This document shows, in pieces, positions 29,041 through 35,880 of a DNA stretch of 36,305 nucleotides. The stretch is taken from positions 1 through 36,305 of the IMG/VR virus record IMGVR_UViG_3300003319_000365. One strand, given 5' to 3'. The first letter of the stretch is position 1; the number at the start of each line of letters is the position of its first letter. The notes under the pieces are model-generated. The model made no database searches and was not told the DNA's origin. It saw only the letters and a program-made list of their open reading frames with translations. Position numbers and translations under genes: made by a program. This stretch comes from a virus.

Positions 29041-29439
29041 ATGGAGCTGTTAACAAGACTTGAAGACTTGCAAACCCAACTAGACGAAAGCTGGCCTAGA
29101 ACTTTGGAGAAAACTTTGGCTGAATTTCCCCATGGAGAAAATGATTTTTATATCTTCACTTTCACCAAATGGGACTACCATCAAGTCCCTCCTAAATTCA
29201 ATATAAACCATTGCCCTATCAAATTCTTTCCCAGCTCTTGGGCCCTTCCAGGAACGACAATGAGAAAAATCTCTCCAAAAGGAGGTTGGGTAAAAATTAT
29301 TTGGACTTTGCCAGAAGAACATGCTTTTGAAATGTTTGAAAAAGGAAAAATCTTTGCCGACCCCATCGTTCATGAGAGCATAAGAAAATACAAAGCTGGT
29401 ACGCTAGGACAAGAAGAAGAGAAGTTTGAGAAAGTTTGA
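29041..29439 (+). CDS. Accessory protein of unknown function
   Basis: The product is 132 residues from the ATG at 29041 (AGAGAGGA upstream; a GTG 13 codons earlier is possible but less likely). It begins with a short helix (MELLTRLEDLQTQLDESWPR), then a folded domain: ENDFYIFTFTKWDYHQVPPK and PKGGWVKIIWTLPEEHAFEM. It is acidic at the end. It is on the plus strand between minus-strand virion genes, as a moron-type insert. I do not recognise the family. The spacer 29440-29546 to the next gene contains no gene. Confidence 0.65.
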   Translation: MELLTRLEDLQTQLDESWPRTLEKTLAEFPHGENDFYIFTFTKWDYHQVPPKFNINHCPIKFFPSSWALPGTTMRKISPKGGWVKIIWTLPEEHAFEMFEKGKIFADPIVHESIRKYKAGTLGQEEEKFEKV

Positions 29440-29546
29440 GTGGGCAAGTGATTGGGTGCATTGTGCGCTAGCGCGTGGTAATCCCCGATCGACTCGAAGG
29501 AGTTTTACGCATTAATCCTGAAGGCCGACCCAGCCAAATGCGTCTT

Positions 29547-30230
29547 TTAAGTCTGACTCGTATTGCAAGCACCAGGAGCCTGTAAACCAGGTCTCTGGAA
29601 TAACGGAACATTCAAGAGACTATTCGGATTCACCGGATTGACTTGAGTGAAGTCTAGAAGTTCCCCATTAACATATTGACTGATTGGCAGTACCTGAACA
29701 GATTCTGTATTTACCAGCATTCCACCGCCAGTATATGCACCAAAACCACTCGAATCTACGAAAAGAGTCACTGTGTTTCCGGAGACGCCTATAACCTCGT
29801 AAAATGTACCGTTGATTTGAGTCATTCCAGAAACTCCAGTAATACTCACATTTTGTCTCAAAGCGAAATTTTGCGTTGAAACAGTCACCACTGCGCTTGT
29901 AGCTTGAGTGATATTGGTGATCGCTGAGTTCCCTGGAGTGAATGAATTAAAATTTAATGTGTTAATAGCGATACTGAAGGTTGTAGGAGAAAGAATTTGG
30001 AGAATGGTTGTTTGCTGCCCATCAATTTCAGGCATCCCATACAACTCGAGATCATCCGCAAATGGGAAAAAGATCCGTATATTAAATCCAGCCTGATATC
30101 CATGATTTGTCGCTGTTGTCACTACAGCTGGATTCGCTTGAGTAATGGAAATAATCGTGTTGGCCTGAGGAAGCCATGGAAAGTTCGGATTGGAAGGAAA
30201 TGTCCATGGATTTACTGGTGAGTAGACCAT
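29547..30230 (-). CDS. Virion protein with two E1-FCCH-like modules
   Basis: The product is 227 residues from the ATG at 30230, just two bases after the stop of the upstream microprotein (TGA-G-ATG). It contains two modules: ISITQANPAVVTTATNHGYQ, about 30-95, and TNITQATSAVVTVSTQNFAL then SGMTQINGTFYEVIGVSGNT, about 105-175. Between them is a strand-rich linker. A QVLPISQYVNGELLDFTQVN segment and a short tail follow. A minor head or neck protein is likely, since it follows the microprotein cluster and precedes the scaffold. Confidence 0.6.
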   Translation of the reverse strand: MVYSPVNPWTFPSNPNFPWLPQANTIISITQANPAVVTTATNHGYQAGFNIRIFFPFADDLELYGMPEIDGQQTTILQILSPTTFSIAINTLNFNSFTPGNSAITNITQATSAVVTVSTQNFALRQNVSITGVSGMTQINGTFYEVIGVSGNTVTLFVDSSGFGAYTGGGMLVNTESVQVLPISQYVNGELLDFTQVNPVNPNSLLNVPLFQRPGLQAPGACNTSQT

Positions 30231-30231
30231 C

Positions 30232-30357
30232 TCATTTCTTCTTCTTAGCCATTTTTTCAGCATGTTCGCATTTCTTGTCTCTTTTGACATCCATGCGAAC
30301 AAGCTTATCCATTGACTTATCCATTTTCTTTTTTGCACTTTTGATTGCTTTGTCCAT
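30232..30357 (-). CDS. Basic microprotein
   Basis: The product is 41 residues and strongly basic, with many Lys and Met (MDKAIKSAKKKMDKSMDKLV, then a Lys-rich end). AAGGA lies 6 bases before the ATG. Its stop is followed directly by the start of the 227-residue virion gene. It is the last of the microprotein series between portal and capsid. It may bind DNA or the acidic interior of the capsid. Confidence 0.6.
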   Translation of the reverse strand: MDKAIKSAKKKMDKSMDKLVRMDVKRDKKCEHAEKMAKKKK

Positions 30358-30579
30358 TCAAATTCCTTCTTTTTTATGCACGAAATGAAGGAGAGGAGAA
30401 CAAACGCTATGCGCTATCTGTGCTTCAGCAGAGAGATTTCCAGCCGAAGCCTCATCTCGATATAACTGCTCTAAATTTGGCTGCATGAATGCGTTTTGAG
30501 AAGTAGGACGAAAAGGAGTTCTTTCCGCCCGTACTTCATGACGAATCGCATCCCTTTCTGACTTTGGGAGCTTTGCCAT
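30358..30579 (-). CDS. Small hypothetical protein
   Basis: The product is 73 residues with GAGG 7 bases upstream; it starts at the upstream stop as TAATG. N-terminal wording MAKLPKSERDAIRHEVRAER is basic and helical. The end is polar, with HFVHKKEGI. It belongs to the tightly overlapping set below the portal gene. No family is recognised. Confidence 0.6.
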   Translation of the reverse strand: MAKLPKSERDAIRHEVRAERTPFRPTSQNAFMQPNLEQLYRDEASAGNLSAEAQIAHSVCSPLLHFVHKKEGI

Positions 30580-30758
30580 TATTTGCCTCTTCTGATTGCA
30601 TGTGCTTGTGCCATTTCTTCTCTAAATCCAAGAGGATTGTGGTCATAGCCATTATCGCATCTTTCAGATGCGTACATAGGAGATGGATCATAAGATGCAT
30701 GTAGCGGGACTCCTTCATGTTCCCAGCCTGCTGAAGATCCTTTTTTGCTTTTTTCCAT
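30579..30758 (-). CDS. Small hypothetical protein
   Basis: The product is 59 residues from the ATG at 30758 (AAAGGGA upstream). It reads MEKSKKGSSAGWEHEGVPLH, then NPLGFREEMAQAHAIRRGK at the end, with many His and aromatic residues. Its stop overlaps the next start as TAATG. A competing longer frame in this stretch (30536-30718) lacks these signals and is treated as a shadow. Confidence 0.6.
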   Translation of the reverse strand: MEKSKKGSSAGWEHEGVPLHASYDPSPMYASERCDNGYDHNPLGFREEMAQAHAIRRGK

Positions 30759-30760
30759 AG

Positions 30761-30943
30761 TTAATCCCTTTCGCTAAGTTTTGATCTTTTATTTGCCACA
30801 ATTAATTTTTGCGTTCTGTATGGCTCAAGTTGTGGTTCTTGACCATATCCAGCGAGCATTTGTACTCCATATCCATCAACAGGATTCTGTCTAGGAAAAT
30901 CAGTAGGAGGCGTCTCGCCTTGAGGTTTAAACATTTCTGACAT
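30761..30943 (-). CDS. Small hypothetical protein
   Basis: The product is 60 residues, proline- and glutamine-rich (FKPQGETPPTDFPRQNPVDG), with a basic end. GGAG lies about 10 bases upstream, and the start overlaps the previous stop as TAATG. It is probably a minor virion or assembly factor; this is unproven. Confidence 0.6.
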   Translation of the reverse strand: MSEMFKPQGETPPTDFPRQNPVDGYGVQMLAGYGQEPQLEPYRTQKLIVANKRSKLSERD

Positions 30944-31050
30944 TATTTCTTTCTCCCAGGAACTTTGCGTTCCTTTGGTTTAGACGCCGGTTCAGCCACT
31001 GCCATCTTTTCGTGGCTTTTCTTTTGGTGCGCTTTTTTCTTGTGTGCCAT
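30943..31050 (-). CDS. Lysine-rich 35-residue protein
   Basis: The product is 35 residues and very basic (MAHKKKAHQKKSHEKMAVAE onward). AAGGGGG lies 8 bases upstream. Most of its length overlaps the 50-residue membrane protein gene (30992-31144) in another frame, sharing the Lys-rich codons. It is coupled by TAATG to the next gene. The high charge suggests binding to packaged DNA or RNA. Confidence 0.5.
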   Translation of the reverse strand: MAHKKKAHQKKSHEKMAVAEPASKPKERKVPGRKK

Positions 31051-31144
31051 TTTTTTCCCCCTTCATTAACCAGTTAAACAGAAAAAACAATCCTGTAACC
31101 ATTCCTGCTAATATAAATATTAGCCCTACGTAAAGAAGTCCCAT
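30992..31144 (-). CDS. Small membrane protein with basic tail
   Basis: The product is 50 residues with AAGGA upstream. One hydrophobic segment (LYVGLIFILAGMVTGLFFLF, about 4-23) is followed by a Lys/Glu-rich tail. The last 59 bases overlap the 35-residue gene in another frame. Such a single-pass protein could be a holin, spanin-like factor or virion component. Confidence 0.5.
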   Translation of the reverse strand: MGLLYVGLIFILAGMVTGLFFLFNWLMKGEKNGTQEKSAPKEKPRKDGSG

Positions 31145-31146
31145 TT

Positions 31147-31281
31147 CTAACTTTTCCTTTTTTCTACCTTCGTCTCTACATAGATCGATGGCTGTTTGTG
31201 TTTTGAAATGGGCTTTTGCCTAAGATCCCTTTTCTTGGCCTTCTTTTTAAATTCAGGCATCTTATTCGGATCTACAAGCAT
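31147..31281 (-). CDS. Basic microprotein
   Basis: The product is 44 residues if started at the ATG at 31281 that overlaps the upstream stop as TAATG; a later ATG at 31260 gives 37. It is rich in Lys and Arg (MPEFKKKAKKRDLRQKPISK). Coupled translation and position support it. No family is recognised. Confidence 0.5.
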   Translation of the reverse strand: MLVDPNKMPEFKKKAKKRDLRQKPISKHKQPSIYVETKVEKRKS

Positions 31282-31556
31282 TACTTCCGTCTCTTTGGAG
31301 CCTTAGCAGAAAAAACCCCTTCTTCATTGGCATATTTGATACTTTTCTTTGTTTTTTCTGAACCAAAAGTCTTAGGATTTCCATTTGCCTTTACTCCTAT
31401 GACCTTTGCCTTCGAATTCTTATATGCTCCAGAATATCCAGGAATCATCTTAGAGCCGCCATATCCTTCATCTGGATGCATGTCTACTTGCGTGCCTTTT
31501 CGGTATTTAGCCGGATGCATTTTCCCATACTGAAGGTTCCAAGAGTCTTGTCCCAT
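31281..31556 (-). CDS. Basic Gly/Lys/Tyr-rich small protein
   Basis: The product is 91 residues: MGQDSWNLQYGKMHPAKYRK, then DEGYGGSKMIPGYSGAYKNS and a basic Lys-rich C-terminus. The many Tyr, Gly and Lys residues suggest a flexible or DNA-binding virion component. A weak ribosome-binding site (TGGA) is upstream. It follows the 80-residue gene after 41 bases. Confidence 0.6.
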   Translation of the reverse strand: MGQDSWNLQYGKMHPAKYRKGTQVDMHPDEGYGGSKMIPGYSGAYKNSKAKVIGVKANGNPKTFGSEKTKKSIKYANEEGVFSAKAPKRRK

Positions 31557-31597
31557 ATAAATCCATACATAAGGCGAGCTTGTAACCCGCCCTAGTG

Positions 31598-31840
31598 TTA
31601 TTTCCTATGCATGCCAGATGCACGAGCATCGTCAGAAATGCGGACATTCCCTTCTTGCTCTTTATAAATGGCATCAGCAGTATCAGGATATCTGTATCTG
31701 CCAATTTCTCCAGGTGGATGCATAGCAACATCTCTCACATTTGGTGGGAAAAATTCACCCAAAAGAGAACCTCCCTTGGCTCCTTTCCCTTTCAGCCTGC
31801 CGAAATGATCCGCAGCCTGTTTTCCGTCATAGTCTCTCAT
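31598..31840 (-). CDS. Small hypothetical protein downstream of the portal
   Basis: The product is 80 residues, beginning 2 bases after the portal stop. It reads MRDYDGKQAADHFGRLKGKG, then EIGRYRYPDTADAIYKEQEG, ending with DDARASGMHRK. It is rich in Gly and basic and acidic residues. It is expected to be co-translated with the portal and may be a portal-associated or cement protein. No family is recognised. Confidence 0.6.
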   Translation of the reverse strand: MRDYDGKQAADHFGRLKGKGAKGGSLLGEFFPPNVRDVAMHPPGEIGRYRYPDTADAIYKEQEGNVRISDDARASGMHRK

Positions 31841-31842
31841 TT

Positions 31843-33897
31843 TTACCTCTGTGTTACGGCTTCTACTTTAGCAGCCTGTTTTTCGACTTTTTCGGAAACT
31901 TCATCGTTGCGCTCGATATCGGATACTTGTTCCGCACCGTGCATTGTCTCCACTTCCCCGTAAAGTCTGACGGTATCTAAAAATTCCTTTATAGCAGAAA
32001 CCTTGTCTTTTGTAGCCTTCGCTCGATTCTGCGTCAATTCCGACATCCGCTCTTCGAAAAGACCTATGTTAGATTTTGTACGACCTACCCGTTCGCGCGC
32101 CATGGCGAGTTTTTCCGCCGTGTTTGCTTGGAGATTTTGGAGTTGACCTTCGAGGACTGCGAGATCAAGGGCAGCCTTCTCTTGTGCGACAGCTGCCTGT
32201 TGTTGTTCTTCTCGTTGTATGGATTCAACGAGCTCATCTTTTCCTTGGAGAGTACTGTTTTTGAGTAAGAAGACGGTCGGGACTGGGATGCCCATTTCTC
32301 TAAGTTGGAGGAGTTGGACGAATTGTTGCTGCTTTTGTGTCGTTGTGTTGAGACTTTCTTCGGGGACGACGTCATATTGGCTAAAGTTTTTGTCATAAAA
32401 TTCTTGCGTTGGCTCTTCTTTGATGATGCGACTTATCTTAAAAGGAGTCCATCTAGACTGCACGATTTTTAGATATAGCATTCCTAGAAGCTTTAAGCTG
32501 CGATCCCATTGATCAAAGTATTTTTGCAGAGTAACAAGACCAGCACCTTGTCTTAGCATTTCTGTGATTCCAGCAAGTCCTTTTTCCGTTCCGGCTCCCA
32601 TAAGTTCAGGAGTAATGAGAGCCAGAGGAGGAACCAGTTGCTGCATTTGATCCGCAAGAGACATATCAGAAGGAGGAACAGCATTTGGTACGATCTTTTG
32701 GATGATTTGCTCTAGCGGCTTATCGGCATTCGCATCATCTTTTACAATGATGTGCTTTCCCTGCCCCGCATACATGATGTTTTCTTCGTTGACGATCGAA
32801 TTTTCTCGATACATCCAGCCAGAATTAATAGAGGACTCAGAAATATCATGGTTAAGAATAATACGACGATTAAACAGGAACTGAGCGTCGCGCAGATACC
32901 TAACCAAAGAACGCACCCTAAGGTTGTACTGCGCCTGCCATGGCTCATAGTCCCAAAATACCGGTATAAAAGGACATTCATCAAAACCCAGAGGATTCTC
33001 GCCGATATACAGAACGGACTTATTAAGAATGACCGCAACATTCCACGTAGGTACTTCAACCTCAATCTCCTCCAGTTGCGGGAACACTTTCAAATATTCT
33101 TTAATGGCTTCCGGAGAATCCTTCCAGTCTGTAATCTCTCCTGTCTCTTTATTGTATAACCGCTTCTGGAGCCGATGTGAGCGATACCAATAATAAGAAA
33201 GAACTAAGAGATCATTTCGCGCGATATTATAATTCTCTGGTAAAAAATAAAACTGCCCGTCGCGATTTGAGTATCCCCCCATTGACCCAATTAGTTCTGC
33301 GTGCTCAGGAAACTGGGCAATCGCTTCTTTCTTTGATAGAAACTTCTCAAGCCAAATCCAGTTCGCGTCGGACATATCCGGCTCGCGAAAGTAAGGATCT
33401 ACCATGAAAGAATTGTATTCCCAGATCTTTAGATCTAGGACACCATTGACAGGATCATCTTTGAAATCTAGATATGGCTGTAAAAGCACCATTCCAGAAG
33501 TGATTGACTGCTCAATGGAATCTGAGAACTTTTCGAGAATGTGCCTTTTTGAAAAGGAGAACTGAAGGAGCTTGTTGAACTGATCCGCTGTATGCTGCGA
33601 AGCCATTTCCATCGGAACAACTGAGATGGACTTCCGATGCTGGCGTTGATATCCAGTGATCATGCAGATCGGCTGACGAATGATGTTAAAGTAGAAGTTT
33701 TTAAAGTTGTAGTTTGGAGCGAAAGTGAAGTACTGGTATATGTAGTCCTGGTCACCTGCCCAGAAACGTACATCTATATTGCTCTCGTTCCATCTCACTT
33801 CTTCCACGCTCTGGAAGCGTGTGTAGATGTTTTGGAGGATGTTGATGATGTTGTTTGCGTTTGGCTCCTCTGGAAATAAAAACTGTGAAGATGGCAT
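31843..33897 (-). CDS. Portal protein (P22-type)
   Basis: The portal ring forms the unique vertex through which DNA enters and leaves. The product is 684 residues, a normal length for P22-like portals. Typical wording: a start FLFPEEPNANNIINILQNIY, then WAGDQDYIYQYFTFAPNYNF, RQPICMITGYQRQHRKSISV, WEYNSFMVDPYFREPDMSDA, and FDECPFIPVFWDYEPW near the middle. The last 150 residues are a long Gln- and Glu-rich coiled coil (the barrel region). AAGG lies 5 bases before the ATG. It heads the structural genes on the minus strand. Confidence 0.9.
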   Translation of the reverse strand: MPSSQFLFPEEPNANNIINILQNIYTRFQSVEEVRWNESNIDVRFWAGDQDYIYQYFTFAPNYNFKNFYFNIIRQPICMITGYQRQHRKSISVVPMEMASQHTADQFNKLLQFSFSKRHILEKFSDSIEQSITSGMVLLQPYLDFKDDPVNGVLDLKIWEYNSFMVDPYFREPDMSDANWIWLEKFLSKKEAIAQFPEHAELIGSMGGYSNRDGQFYFLPENYNIARNDLLVLSYYWYRSHRLQKRLYNKETGEITDWKDSPEAIKEYLKVFPQLEEIEVEVPTWNVAVILNKSVLYIGENPLGFDECPFIPVFWDYEPWQAQYNLRVRSLVRYLRDAQFLFNRRIILNHDISESSINSGWMYRENSIVNEENIMYAGQGKHIIVKDDANADKPLEQIIQKIVPNAVPPSDMSLADQMQQLVPPLALITPELMGAGTEKGLAGITEMLRQGAGLVTLQKYFDQWDRSLKLLGMLYLKIVQSRWTPFKISRIIKEEPTQEFYDKNFSQYDVVPEESLNTTTQKQQQFVQLLQLREMGIPVPTVFLLKNSTLQGKDELVESIQREEQQQAAVAQEKAALDLAVLEGQLQNLQANTAEKLAMARERVGRTKSNIGLFEERMSELTQNRAKATKDKVSAIKEFLDTVRLYGEVETMHGAEQVSDIERNDEVSEKVEKQAAKVEAVTQR

Positions 33898-33958
33898 GAT
33901 ACCTTCAACGTATGAAAATCTAACTTTACCAACTGATTAAAATAAGTTCTATGTATCT

Positions 33959-34525
33959 ATGAGACCATGTGAATTGTGTCATCAGAAAAACGATAGGCCA
34001 CGAGCTACCACCTGTAAGAAATGTCAAAAAAAATGGCTTCTTACCTATCAAAGAGACTATCGAACGAAGAATAAGGAATTGGTGCGCGAAAGGATCAAAA
34101 ATTCGCATGCTAAAAAACCAGAATATTATAAGCAATTGCATTTCAAACATTACGTGAAAAGACACGGATTTCCCGTTGATCATATAGCCAAAAAAAAGGC
34201 TAAACCAGGAGAAGGAAACATCAATTGCCAAGGATATAGGAGGATTTCGAAAAAAAATCATCCAAATGCACAGGCCTCCGGAATAATTTTAGAGCATATT
34301 TATGTGATGTCTGAATATCTTGGACGCCCTCTATTTAATGGAGAAACTGTGCATCACAAAAATGGAAATCGTTTAGATAATCGTCTAGACAATTTAGAGC
34401 TATGGAGCAAATCCCATCCTCCTGGCCAACGAGTTGAAGACAAAATCAAGTGGTGCATCGCCTTTTTGAAACAATATGGATACACTATTAGCGACGGAGC
34501 CGCATGTTCAAAAACCTTAAGATAA
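33959..34525 (+). CDS. HNH endonuclease with N-terminal zinc finger
   Basis: The product is 188 residues. N-terminal CELCHQK and CKKCQKK pairs bind zinc (about 4-24), followed by a basic helical region. The HNH_3-type core is at about 108-165: LEHIYVMSEYLGRPLFNGET, then VHHKNGNRLDNRLDNLELWS and HPPGQRVED. The catalytic histidines are in the VHHKNGN segment. Free-standing HNH enzymes of this kind are typical selfish genes in phages. It starts a plus-strand island between the portal and terL with no intron around it. The start has a weak ribosome-binding site. Confidence 0.88.
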   Translation: MRPCELCHQKNDRPRATTCKKCQKKWLLTYQRDYRTKNKELVRERIKNSHAKKPEYYKQLHFKHYVKRHGFPVDHIAKKKAKPGEGNINCQGYRRISKKNHPNAQASGIILEHIYVMSEYLGRPLFNGETVHHKNGNRLDNRLDNLELWSKSHPPGQRVEDKIKWCIAFLKQYGYTISDGAACSKTLR

Positions 34526-34683
34526 GGGAAATTTTTGGAACTTCCAAGCAGTTAAAGGAACTTACTGACTCAGAGATCGAGAATATCATTTGCAACAACG
34601 AAAAAGAGTCGGCTGGTGTCTTATCTTGCGTATGTGCTGAATATCTAAAACGACTAATCGAAAAACAAAAGAAAAGTGAATGA
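34504..34683 (+). CDS. Small hypothetical protein
   Basis: The product is 59 residues with ACGGAG 5 bases upstream. It is helical (MFKNLKIREIFGTSKQLKEL, then CVCAEYLKRLIEKQKKS). The start lies within the end of the HNH gene (22-base overlap). No family is recognised. Confidence 0.55.
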   Translation: MFKNLKIREIFGTSKQLKELTDSEIENIICNNEKESAGVLSCVCAEYLKRLIEKQKKSE

Positions 34684-34726
34684 TTGGATACTTAATGTTA
34701 ACCTTTCTGAGGAGAGAAGAGAAGCT

Positions 34727-34792
34727 ATGCACGTATACTTTGTTCTTACTCCTAATGTGATCCTGAAGGTGAGGGAGTGGTTTAAAAAATGA
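34727..34792 (+). CDS. Possible 21-residue peptide
   Basis: A tiny frame beginning at 34727 (MHVYFVLTPNVILKVREWFK) follows a purine-rich GAGGAGAGAAGAGAAG stretch and ends in a 4-base overlap with the next gene. It could be a leader peptide for that gene. Support is limited to these signals. Confidence 0.3.
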   Translation: MHVYFVLTPNVILKVREWFKK

Positions 34793-34962
34793 ACACCCCA
34801 ATTTCTACCCCCCTCATCTTCCTTTTGCTTGTAGTGTTGGCTTTTGTCATTATCAAAACAGGAACACATCGCTTCTTTTGGTTCGAGAATAAATATGAAC
34901 GAATGTACGATTCACGGTTGCCGACATCTTCAGACTCATTCACGTTTGTTTTCTTTTTCTGA
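34789..34962 (+). CDS. Small membrane protein
   Basis: The product is 57 residues with a hydrophobic N-terminal segment (LIFLLLVVLAFVIIK, about 9-23) and an aromatic, polar remainder. GGAG lies about 10 bases upstream. It overlaps the following gene by 68 bases in another frame. It is a single-pass membrane protein of unknown role and a possible holin or lysis-related candidate. Confidence 0.5.
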   Translation: MNTPISTPLIFLLLVVLAFVIIKTGTHRFFWFENKYERMYDSRLPTSSDSFTFVFFF

Positions 34963-35137
34963 AATGATAGACGGGTTGAAGGAAGGAAAAAAATTTAGAA
35001 GACCTCATTTTCGTCAAGATTCATTCATCATGCTTGGTATCAACAAACAAAGAATCAAATGGAATATGTCTGGAGACAATTTTCCTTTGGACATTTCTGA
35101 TGTCGAAGCAAACGATTGGATTGAGGTGAAAGAATGA
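34895..35137 (+). CDS. DUF2829/Tad2-like small protein
   Basis: The product is 80 residues if started at the ATG at 34895. The pattern FSFSEMIDGLKEGKKFRRPH near the start and LDISDVEANDWIEVKE at the end fits the DUF2829 family (an 'aLkxGkkvxR...' opening and 'D..AxDW' ending). Members include Tad2, which sequesters signalling nucleotides to block Thoeris defence. Spacing between the two motifs is shorter than in Tad2, so the ligand could differ. An upstream start would add 17 residues. The assignment is by pattern only. Confidence 0.45.
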   Translation: MNECTIHGCRHLQTHSRLFSFSEMIDGLKEGKKFRRPHFRQDSFIMLGINKQRIKWNMSGDNFPLDISDVEANDWIEVKE

Positions 35138-35349
35138 AGTGGCTTAGATGTGGAAATGGAGAGTGGATCAATCTAGATCATATCCATGCACTCTGTATAG
35201 AGCAACCTTTAGTCGGATACTGCACTGGACCAAGTCGTGAGTGGAAGGTTTTTGCAGAGTCCAAAGATATAATCAGATTTGAGATTGAGACATTCTCGTC
35301 TGAAACTGATGCGCAGAAATTTTTAGACGATCTGATGAATCAATGTTAA
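35134..35349 (+). CDS. Small hypothetical protein
   Basis: The product is 71 residues, starting in the previous stop as ATGA. It reads MKWLRCGNGEWINLDHIHAL, then a strand region and a C-terminal helix SSETDAQKFLDDLMNQC. The layout (short beta strands plus helix) is compact. It ends the plus-strand island. The 153-base gap to the next gene (35350-35502) shows only a 9-bp inverted repeat AATAGGTAT (35395-35403) / ATACCTATT (35475-35483). Confidence 0.6.
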   Translation: MKWLRCGNGEWINLDHIHALCIEQPLVGYCTGPSREWKVFAESKDIIRFEIETFSSETDAQKFLDDLMNQC

Positions 35350-35502
35350 GACGAATTCACAAAAAAACGTCGAAGCATCCAGTTTTGTAAAGAAAATAGG
35401 TATGAAATTTTTGAAAACGAATCAGTCACTTAACTTATATTTTGAGAGAAGATTTTCCGATTTAACGTCTGATAATACCTATTATGTTAACTCAAAAAGT
35501 TA

Positions 35503-35721
35503 TTACGATAACTTCTTTGAAATTTCTTTATGAAGAAGTATTAATCTATCCGTAACCTCTTCTTTAAATGACAATAAATTTTTTTCTAATGTTAGCATCG
35601 CTTTCCACAGATCTTCTTTCTCAGACTCGCAACTTGCATGAATGTTGGCCATGTTTTTTTCGAGCTCGCTAATCCCTTTCCAAACTTCGTCTATCGCTGT
35701 CTCTTTATCAAACGGATTCAC
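35503..35721 (-). CDS. Coiled-coil small protein
   Basis: The product is 72 residues from a GTG at 35721, one base after the stop of the upstream 52-residue gene. It is a continuous acidic helix (VWKGISELEKNMANIHASCE, then WKAMLTLEKNLLSFKEEVTD). It is expected to dimerise. Together with the 52-residue gene it follows terL. Function is unknown. Confidence 0.55.
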   Translation of the reverse strand: MNPFDKETAIDEVWKGISELEKNMANIHASCESEKEDLWKAMLTLEKNLLSFKEEVTDRLILLHKEISKKLS

Positions 35722-35880
35722 TCAATCACCCCAAACCATGTCATAAAGATGGTCTAGCGATTCTTCTAGTTTACGCACTTTTTCTTCAAGCACCTTTACC
35801 TCGGCCTCAAGATTGTCATAGGCTTCCCTTGCGGCTTTGGAGGCAACCAAGGACTGTTTCTTTGGGTTTCCTTCTTCCAT
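35722..35880 (-). CDS. Coiled-coil small protein overlapping the end of terL
   Basis: The product is 52 residues, starting at 35880 inside the last 85 bases of terL in another frame, with AAAGG about 10 bases upstream. It reads MEEGNPKKQSLVASKAAREA, then a heptad-like NLEAEVKVLEEKVRKLEESL. It forms a coupled pair with the 72-residue gene. Both may be partners in a small coiled-coil complex. The overlap explains why it is short and easily missed. Confidence 0.55.
   Translation of the reverse strand: MEEGNPKKQSLVASKAAREAYDNLEAEVKVLEEKVRKLEESLDHLYDMVWGD

Noticed and set aside
29440-29546. A possible tRNA or structured RNA in the gap with the GCGCTAGCGC palindrome
   Set aside because: No T-loop consensus, no acceptor pairing of seven bases and no anticodon arm could be drawn; only a short palindrome is present.
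30536-30718. A 60-codon minus-strand frame in the microprotein cluster
   Set aside because: The competing frame 30579-30758 has a good ribosome-binding site and TAATG coupling and uses the same DNA, so this one is a shadow.
31507-31731. A 74-codon minus-strand frame between the 91- and 80-residue genes
   Set aside because: It overlaps both supported genes in another frame and has no start signal or recognisable feature.
35402-35533. A 43-codon plus-strand frame in the gap after the accessory island
   Set aside because: AT-rich low-complexity product, weak start signal, and its end is antisense to the coiled-coil gene. Not enough support.
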